Shown here in pieces: positions 1 to 9,639 of a stretch of DNA of 64,000 nucleotides. The first letter of the stretch is position 1. Every line of letters begins with the position of its first letter. Made by a program: the position numbers and the translations under genes. The notes below the pieces were generated by a model that saw nothing but the letters and a program-made list of their open reading frames with translations, searched no databases and was not told where the DNA came from. Origin of the DNA: Ahaetulla prasina. Its lineage: Eukaryota; Chordata; Lepidosauria; Squamata; Colubridae. The stretch is from NCBI RefSeq assembly GCF_028640845.1, contig NC_080539.1, positions 302,760,516 to 302,824,515 on the forward strand. The letters are read 5' to 3'.

Positions 1-83
1 AGAAACAAATTAGCATGACCAATAAAGGAGAATATTGGGGAAGAATATCAGGGAATATTCCGAGAATATCAGGGTTGACATGC

Positions 84-260
84 GGGGTCTTTGGTGCTCT
101 CTGAGCTTGGTTGTTTTCTTGCAGATGTTTCATTACCCAAACTAGATAACACCATCAATGCTAGTCCTGAACTTCATCAGACTAGCATTGATTATGTTAC
201 CAAGTTTGGGTAATGAAACGTCTGCAAGAAAACCAAGTTCAGAGAGCACCAAGGACCCCT
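84..260. repeat. Palindromic interspersed repeat with degenerate hammerhead-like core
   Basis: Two arms of about 80 bp (84-162 and 181-260) are near-perfect reverse complements around a short centre. Each arm carries a motif like that in hammerhead ribozymes: a decayed CTGATGA-type box, a stem-loop ending in GGGTAAT, then GAAAC. The same family recurs at 9984-10450 and 18970-19062. I infer a Penelope-like element end (such elements are known to carry hammerhead motifs), but no coding part is present here. Confidence 0.6.
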
Positions 261-322
261 CAATTATCATGGCTTTATGGATTAGTGTTATTCATAGAGG
301 GAGAAAAAAGATTTTTACTAAC

Positions 323-505
323 CATCTATCAGAGCTTTCTTCATGATAGACTGTGCTTCTGGATTTGGTTTCCACATGGCATAGAAGCATACTGCAGCTG
401 CCATTCGTACATGTGCATCCGTGTCAAACAGAGTTTTTTGCAGCAAGGGTTGTATTTTTTCCGGTAGATCCTTAATTTCTATGTCTTTTGTGAAAGCATC
501 TAGTC
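323..505 (-). CDS. HEATR4: HEATR4 coding exon 6 (HEAT-repeat exon)
   Basis: The reading frame begins [17 protein letters not shown] and ends KKALIDG at donor G|GTTAGT. The chosen acceptor (TAATAG|GACTAG) follows a branch-point-like CTGAT and keeps phase 1 with the preceding exon. An alternative AG at 555-556 (exon start 554) has a cleaner pyrimidine tract but is phase 0; it would need another exon between 555 and 3451 that I could not find. Confidence 0.7.
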
Positions 506-3500
506 CTATTATTGAGGAAATCAGCACATGTGCATGATGAAACAATGCCGGATTCTAAAAATATACTTATGGTAGGTTAAAAATTAATAATTAGTTTTAT
601 AAATAAATTGCTGCGAAGGTTTTGTAGTTTTTGAAAGATTTTTGCTTTCTAACGGTTTCAGAAAGGTTTTGAAATGTGCCTTGCAAACGGCATGATTCTT
701 TTCAGATATAATGGAGAGAATTAAAAAATAAAATGAAGTAAGTCATTGTGCGTTGAAGATCATTAAAATATTTCTTAGCTAAACTTTGGAATGTGCATCC
801 CAAAAATAGAAGAGAAGAGAAGAGAAGAGAAGAGAAGAGAAGAGAAGAGAAGAGAAGAGAAGAGAAGAGAAGAGAAGAGAAGAGAAGAGAAGAGAAGAGA
901 AGAGAATAGACAGAGTTGGAAGGGACCTTGGAGGTCTTCTAGTCCAGGGTTCACCAACCTTTCGGACCTCAGAGACCACTAAATTCCTAATTTTAAATCC
1001 CATGGACCACTAATATGAATTTTTAAAAAAGATAAATAGTATTTAGTGCAATATAAAAAATGCAAATAATTTTTCTGCGGACCATCAAAATTTTCTCACA
1101 GACCACCAGTGTGGTCCATGGACCACTGGTTGGTGATCACTGTTCTAGTCCAACCCCCTGCTTAGGCAGGAAATGCTACACCATTTCAGACAAATGTTTG
1201 TCCAATCTCTTCTTAAAAACTTCCAGTGTTGGAGCATTCACAACTTCTGGAAGTAAGTTTTCACTGATTAATTGTTTTAACTGTCAGGAAATTTCTCCTT
1301 AGTTCTAGGTTGCTTCTCTCCTTGATTAGTTCTTGTCCTGCTTGTCCTGCTCTCAGGTGCTTTGGAGAATAGTTTGACTCCCTCTTCTTTGTGGCAACCC
1401 CGGAGATATTGGAACATTGCTATCATGTTTTCCCTAGTCCTTCTTTTCATTAAACTAGACATACCCAATTCCAGTAACCGTTCTTTATATGTTTTAGCCT
1501 CCAGTCCCCTAATCATCTTTGTTGCTCTTCTCTGCACTCTTTCTAGAGTCTCAACATCTTTTTTATATCGTGGCGACCAAAACTGGATGCAGTATTCCAA
1601 GTGTGGCCTTACCAAGGCATTCATGTGCATTAATTGTAGTGGGGCAAGAGAATAGCATCATTATTTATTTATTTATCAAATGTATATACTGCCCACCTCA
1701 CCATCTAAGAGACTTTGAGTAGTTTACAAATAAAACCCATAAAATCCATACAAAGATAAAGTGAAAAAGACACATTAAAAAGACGGATGGAGCACCCTCT
1801 AACGACCAATCATTTCAATTGTTGCATACCACTGTTGGATCCCCATGCTAATTGACAGAGTCAGGTCATCATTATTATTATTTATTAAATTTCTATGCTG
1901 CCCATCTTCCCTAGAAGGTAACTCTTGTAGTTCAACAATAATATATATATTTAAAATGTTAGAAATCCAAAGTCAGTTACTAGCGTATTTGTTTTAAATC
2001 CTCAACTTTATATACTGGAACTTCTGGGGCCAGACAACCCATTGATGTGACTTAATGGCTGTACTTGCTTATAACAATAAGCCAAGATTTTTAAACTACA
2101 ATCAGCAAGGGTGATTCACATAATAGGCTGATTCACAGTCACAAAAACAATTAAGTATATTATAGTTCAATATAAAATTCAGCATTCTTCAAATTCTGGA
2201 TATATAAAATCCTATGATGTTACTTCATTTTGTAAGACTCTATAAATCTCTCCTAAGATTTCATGACATCTAATGCAAGAAAATACTTTTTAAAAGAACT
2301 TACAGAATGTTTCAGCATTCTTGCATGACATTTTGTAAAATGTTGCTGTTCTTATGCAAAATCTCAATATCATTTGGGATATCTTACAGGAACTTGCTGA
2401 AATTTTGTAAAGTTTGGTAGTTTTGCAATATTTTAAAACAGGTTAATTTTGATTTAATTTAGGTTACTTTACTGATTTATCTCAGGGTTAAGATTAAATA
2501 TGAACTACCAGATCAGTAAAAGGCATTTCCTTTCATTGTCCTGATATAAAAGTACATTTAATCCTTGACTTATGACCACAATTGAGCCCAAAATTTCTGC
2601 TGCTAACCCAGGCAGTTGTTAAGTGAGTTGTGTCCCATTTTTTGACCTTTCTTGCCACATTTGTTAAGTGAACCACTGCAATTGTTAAGTTAATAACATG
2701 GCTGTTAAGTGAATCTGATTTCTCCATTGACTTTGCTTGTCAGAAGGTTGCAGAAGGGAATTATCTGACCCCGGGACACTGCAAGCATCATAAATATGAA
2801 TTGGCAAGCGTCTGGATTTTGATCACATGACTACGGAGATGCTGTTGTAGCGGTAAGTGTAAAAAACAGTCATAAGTCTCTTTTTTTCAGTGCCGTTGTA
2901 ACTTTCAACAGTCACTAAACAAATTGTTGTAAGGCGAGGACTACCTGTAGTATCAAATGCATACAGAAACCTAATTGTTTTCATATATGTTCTGTATCAT
3001 CCTCTTTTAACAACCCCATAACCCCTTATGGGGTGGAGTTTGGGCAACTGAATGGAGCTGAGCGTTTACTGGCCAGATGCCTTTCCTCTTGCCAATGAGG
3101 AGTTACTTCAGCAGATATAATCTCAGTGTGCCCAGAGAGAAAAATATGTACCTCTACCTAGGATCAAACTCACAGCCTCCTGATTATGAGGCGAGAGCTC
3201 CATCTCTAGGCCACCGCACCACTCTTCATATGTATTCTATATGATTGCTTGAATTACTAATGAATGGTATCATCCAATAGGTTCAGTTAAGCCTTCTCTT
3301 ATGTATAAATGGATGGAACTATAACCCAACTTGTCTAGGAAGACATCAGAGTACTTGAATCAGTTACTGTTTATATCCCAGCAGCTGTAGTATCTAATAA
3401 TTCTCAACAAATATAAGTGAAATGATAGAAATTTCCATCCAATGCATCTACCTGACTCCTGACTTGCATTTTGGACTTTACAGGGACGCTCAAGCACAGC

Positions 3501-3700
3501 AGAGGCACAGACAAGTAGACCATTGATCCGATTTTGAACATGCAGGTCAGCAAGGTCTACAAGTATCCCTTCTATAGTTGCTGTCTGCCAATGAGGATCT
3601 GAAAGTAGAAAAATACCATAAAAAGAACGTTGGAGAGGATATTTGTTTCTATACTTTTATTCATTAAACATGAAAGTCAGTCAACTGAACAGTTAAATTA

Positions 3701-3743
<43 letters not shown>

Positions 3744-6700
3744 AGTAACCCCCTCATAACAGGTTAGAGGGGATTCGACAATTATTAATGGCAGCAGTCA
3801 AAACAGAAAACTGACAGTTAATTTAAATGGGCTATAACAAATTAAAGCCAGAACTAGAGTAAGAGTATGTACTTACCAAATTTCCAGGCAGCTTTCCATT
3901 GTTCCAACATCGTTTTACGAATACGAACAGTTTCAGATACACTCTCTTCCTGTTTAGTGCACAGATCTCTTTCTCTTTCAGTTGGGTCAGGTGACTGCAT
4001 TTCATCCACTTGGGAAAAATCTTCAATAAGAGTGGGAAGTGTTTTCCAGTGGATCATTCCTTTCTGTACTTTTTTAGCTGATCCAGAACAATTTTAATGA
4101 AAGCTAGTTAATAATTCATTCATATTAGTTCTTGTTTGCAAAAGTGATGAACAAAAATAAATATTAATGTCTAAACAGCAAATTTGACTTTTCCCTGGCT
4201 CACTTTATATCAGCGGTTCTCAACCTGTGGGTCGGGACCCCGTTGGGGGTCGAATGATGATTTGCCAGGCGTCATCTAAGACCAACGGAAATATGGGAAG
4301 TAAACTTGCGAGTCGAAGAATCGCGCTCCAATGGTTGACTCCATAAGCCAGCTGCAGGCTCTTCAAATCGCTAGCCGAATTCGGCTTCAGGCGCGATGAA
4401 TTAAAAAAGAGAGAAATCTTTGCTCTGATGTCTCCCTCTCAAGCCACCTGCAATCACTCCCAATCGCTAGCCTAATCTGGCTTCAGGCGCAATAAACTTA
4501 ATAGGGGAGGAGTCTCCGCTTTAATGCATCCGTCCTCAAGGCAATTGCAAGCAGTTCAGATCGCTAGCCAATACAGCTTCAGGCGCGATAAATTCAAAAC
4601 AAAAATAATTTTATGGTTGGGGTCGCCACATCGTGGAGAATTGTATTAAAGGGGTCGCCACATCGTGGGGAATTGTATTAAAGGGGTCGCCACATTGTGG
4701 GGAATTGTATTAAAGGGGTCACAGCACTATAAAGGTTGAGAACCACTGCTTTATATAGTGAATGATTACGGCAAAATTTTAAATGATCCCAGTGGCTTTT
4801 GTATTATTCAGAACAAATAGGTAATATCTGGATAGAAATGTTATTTACACACATTCAGTGAATATAGGTAGTCAAATCATATGGAACTTAAAGCAATTTT
4901 TTAAGCTGTGAATGTTGGGGCAGATGCTTTAAGGAGAGAAGGAAAAATGGAGAGTTATTTTAAGGATTCAAAGGATAAAAGTGAATTACATAATAATAAA
5001 TAATGAAACTCTGATAGATCAAATCAGGAAAACAGATGGAGTAACATGGAAAAATCATTTTGAAAATCCAGGGAAGAGTTTTACATAATTAAATTATTAT
5101 TTAATTTATTATGAATTCAATTATTTACATAATTCAAGTATTTACATTATTAAATAGTAGTTTTTCTTCTTTCCCATCCTGACCGCCTATCTATGGAACA
5201 GACAAAAAAAACCACACAGTTTTTGTGAGGAATTAGATTTTTTTCCCATGCAAAACTCTGTTGGTGGCAGAGCAGGCTACTTCACAATTGGTGGGCTGAA
5301 AATTTTTATCCATTACATGAGGCAAGCAGCATTGTACCTAGAGAAAATCATGTGATTATAGCCTCACCCTGACTGCAAGACTTCATGGCACCTGTTAAAA
5401 AACGGGTGGGGCTTCAACGGAATAGCTGCAGCCATCTTGACTTTTGTGATCCCGCTTTCTTCTATGGGGAACATTTAATCTGTATCAGGATATTTTCTTT
5501 GATTAAAGGAGAAAAGTTATATCTAAATCTTTCTCTGGATATAGGTAGACTTATGACTGTAACTGAGCCCATGCTTTCAGTCATAAGCCATGACAGTTGT
5601 AAAGAGGGTAATCCCATGACTGCACTTGATTTAATAGAAGAACAGAAGGACTTCTGTTTTAGGACTCCTTTGTGGCAGTCATTAAGCAAACACCATGGTT
5701 GTTAAGCAAACGCCACAGTCATTAGAACATAGAAAAACAGGGTTGGAAGAAACCTTGGTAGTCTTCTAGTCCAATTACCTGCTTGAGCAGGAGACCTTAT
5801 ACAATTAGGGGAACCCATTATTCAGGACCATTTTTTGCCCAAATTGGAAGTAAACACTGGTTTCTGGGGAAAAAACCCTCATAGTTTGTAGCCATTTGAC
5901 CATGGGGTGCTGTAAACAACCATAAATGCAGGCCAATTATCAAGTGCCCAGAATGGTTCATATGACTACGGAGGTATAGACATCAGAACTTTGAATTCAG
6001 GTCATTAACCGAAGATTACTTGTAATTTTAAGAAGGTATGTTGGAATATGATTAGGAAATTTTGTGAAAGAGAAATAATAGAACTTGGACCGATACCAAA
6101 TTTAAATAAAAATGTTTTAAATATAAGGATGCAAGTGATTAAAAACATTAAAAACATTACTACATAGTTCCAGTTAAGGGACCTTTTTCATGTAGGATTT
6201 ACAGTGAAATAGGTATTTCTTCACTTTCTTGATTTCTGTGAGAAATCACGTTGAAAACAAGAATAGCCTTCCACACAAAAAAAATGTGAAAGTGTGAAAA
6301 ATCTATCCTCTTAATTTCATTTTTTTTTAAAAAGTGATGATAATTTTCATCAAATTATTTCGATATATTAACATAATTTTGAAAGCAAGTTTTCCTCTCT
6401 CAGATGAGAATGGTGAATAAAATGGGGTGGGGGGGGAATCAGCAGAGTGCTCCACTCTTACTTGGTCTTTTTGGTGATTTGAAGCTCCAGACTTCTGGAG
6501 GTCTTGGGTAGCATTGTTCTAGATGTTTCTTATATTCATCATGATTATCCAGAATGATACGATCCTTCTTGGTTTTTTGATGGATAATCTTGGCTGACCC
6601 TGAAAGTATATAGGAGGAAGAAAACCACTGGAACTTAGCAACATTATTTCTAAATGCTGAACGCTTTTCTGTATCCCATAAACATGGTACAGTAGCTTAT

Positions 6701-9597
6701 AGTGTTTAGACGAGGTCCTATGTGCAAATCAAAGTTTAGGCACTAATTTTATTGGTTGAGCATCTCTGGGTCTATAACATTTCTGGAGTCCTTTGAGGAA
6801 AATGAGAATCTGGCAATCTGACAAATGAATGAGGCCAAAGATTCATCTGGTCTAGCATTTTATATCATTCAATGGCCAACGAGATGCATTGGAGAAACTG
6901 ACAAATATGGCTTAGGAAAATAGCAATACCGCTCCATGGTGCTTTACAGCACTCTCTGTATGGTTTAAATAAAATGTCAGCATCTTGCCTCCAACAATCT
7001 GCTCCTCATTTTACCGACCTCGGAAAGATAGAAGGCTAAATCAACCTTGAGCCCTGTCAGGATCGAACTCCTGGCTGTGGGCAGAGTTATCCTGCCATAC
7101 TGTATTATAACCACTGCACCACCAGGGCTCCTCAATCTTCTGTCACCACTGCTATCTGCAATATTAAAAAGTTCCAGATAGGACAGACTGTTACACAACT
7201 CTCGAAATAAAGACATCACTGTTTTAACATCTCTTGTTCTAGTAATAATTGTCATGTGTTTTGGTATACAAGATTTGATTTGGCAGAGTAGAATTTTCTG
7301 CAAGCTTATAGTGGAACGAATTTTGGAACCAGTCTTTCACTCTATAAAGTTAAAGCTCTTTAGTCATTCCCCTGATGATTACCAAAATAAAGTTCTTGTT
7401 CAAAGATATTCTGAGTCACATATGAACTTTTCCCAGTCCTGGAGTGCAGCCGTTCACGACGTTTAACAGGAGTCGCTGGTCTGAGACATTTCGTTGATAT
7501 TTTGTCTGCTGTTTGATTGGGAAAGAGTAGATCATCCTCGTCTACCACTCTTGCATGAAAAGATGGTAACCTGGAAGTTTTCAGTGAACATGATTTGTAT
7601 GGAAAGAAAGTTAACTTGATTTATATGGAAATAAATCAATAAGCGTAAACAATTGGCCACGCTGGTTAGCTGGATAGAAATTATAGTACATATTGTAATA
7701 GACCTTCATAGATTGCTATATTGGAGAAAATAATGCGACTCGTGATTTATCCAAACAAATGGGACCCATCAATCACAAATGGAGCTATAGTATATAGTAT
7801 ATAGTATAGTATAGCTATAGTAGGATTTTATGCTCACGGAATACTCTAATTTTATTATGCCTTTCAATCCTCTTCATACAGTGCCTTGAATCACTCATGA
7901 TTAAGCAGATTTATAAATAAAAGTGGCAACCCTTTAAATAGTCATTAATTTAGTGGTAGCCAAGTTCATACCAAAAAAAAATCCTACTTAAGAAGAACCA
8001 TAGATTACAGGTAGAACTGGATTTTTTTGTAGTTTTTCCATAGTTTGGAGCGGGTTTTTTTGTTTGTTTTGTTTTTATTCCATGTCTAATGGATAACTAG
8101 ACATCTGTTTATTGCGGTCTAAAAAAGCCATCCTAGCAATCGGGTACCTCTGGGAACCCCATTTAATGGATATTGAGAAGTTAAGCACATAAACTATGGT
8201 AGTACATGTAGCTCTGTTTTCCTGTTTGTTTCATTATGTTCATTGATCTGATTTAATGGTTAAAAATTAATTGTATCATAGAACACAAAGAAGATATAGA
8301 CCTGGACAAATATAGTTATTTTTGTTCTGTACATGGGAGATATTTACTTTTGAGAGATTTCTCCCTTGTTTTTCCTTGCCATGTTCTCTTCAACAGTCAC
8401 CAAGGCAACCTTTACCTACAGTTCCTTGCTCCATTGCAAAAGGATCTTTGTTCTATCTCTGCAAAACAAGCTGGGGCACACAAGTAACAATTCTTTCTGG
8501 GCAAGCTTAGAGGTAGGGGCCTGTCCTGCTCTGGTTCTGTTGGCTATCTAAAGCCATTATATGTACATTCCCCGCACAAGTCCCCAGCTGCTGATTTTCA
8601 AGGCCACTTGTCTATTACAAGCGGAATTTTCAGGCTTTCCATGTGCCAACAATCTTTCCCACTTTTCTTGCCAAACCATAAGTGGTAAAAGACCCAGGGT
8701 GGGAGAAGAGGATGGGAAGTGAGTTTCTACTGGGTCAGTTCTCTCAGCATTTCCCATAGAAAGGAAAAGGGGCCTCCTCCTGTCAGTTCTCCAGTCTGAT
8801 GTGGGTGGTGGAAGGAGTAGTGGGGCAGATAAAAGGAAGGGATTTTTGGGGTATTAGTTCAGTTGTTGGGAGGGGTGCAGAGGTGGGTTTCAGCAGGTTC
8901 TGACCAGTTCTGGAAAACTGGTAGCGGAAATTTTGAGTAGTTCGGAGAACCGGTAGCAAAAATTCTGACTGGTCCTGCCCCCATCTATCCTCTGCCTCCA
9001 AGTCCCAGCTGATTGGTAGGAAATGGGGATTTCAGAGTATCCTTCCTCTGGAGTGGGGTGGGAATGGAGATTTTACAGTATCCTTCCCCTGCCATGCCCA
9101 CTAAGACATACCCACCAAGCCATGCCACGCCCACCAAGACATACCCACAGAACCGGTAGTAAAAAAATTTAAAACCCACCACTGGAGGGGTGTGTGTGGG
9201 GCGGTGATATTTTGATTGTTTGATAAACTTTAATAAAAGAAACCGGACTTGTTCTTTTCAAAATCTTTTGCCCAGTTTTTGTTTTGCTACAGATTCAACA
9301 TTTTACTAGTGTTGTCTTTGCCATTTTTACTACCCTGATTATCTTTCATAAAATTGCCTTAAAGTTGTCCCTTCATTTTTCAAATATAAAGAATGGGCCA
9401 GAAAAATAATCCATTTAATCATAAAAGCAGCATAGACAGTCCTCGATTTACAACCGTTCATTTAGTGACCACTCAAAGTTATAACAGCAGTGAAAAAACT
9501 GACTTATAACCATTTCCCACACTTATGATCATTGTGTCACAGCATCCCCATGGTCACATGATCAAAATTCAGGTGCTTGGTAAGTGGTTCATATTTA

Positions 9598-9639
<42 letters not shown>

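Noticed and set aside
2250..2420. A minus-strand open stretch with acceptor- and donor-like ends (donor CTGTAAGTTC) in HEATR4 intron 5, considered as a missing exon.
   Set aside because: The encoded sequence is Cys-rich and unlike a HEAT repeat, and its end phase does not fit the alternative start of the next exon.
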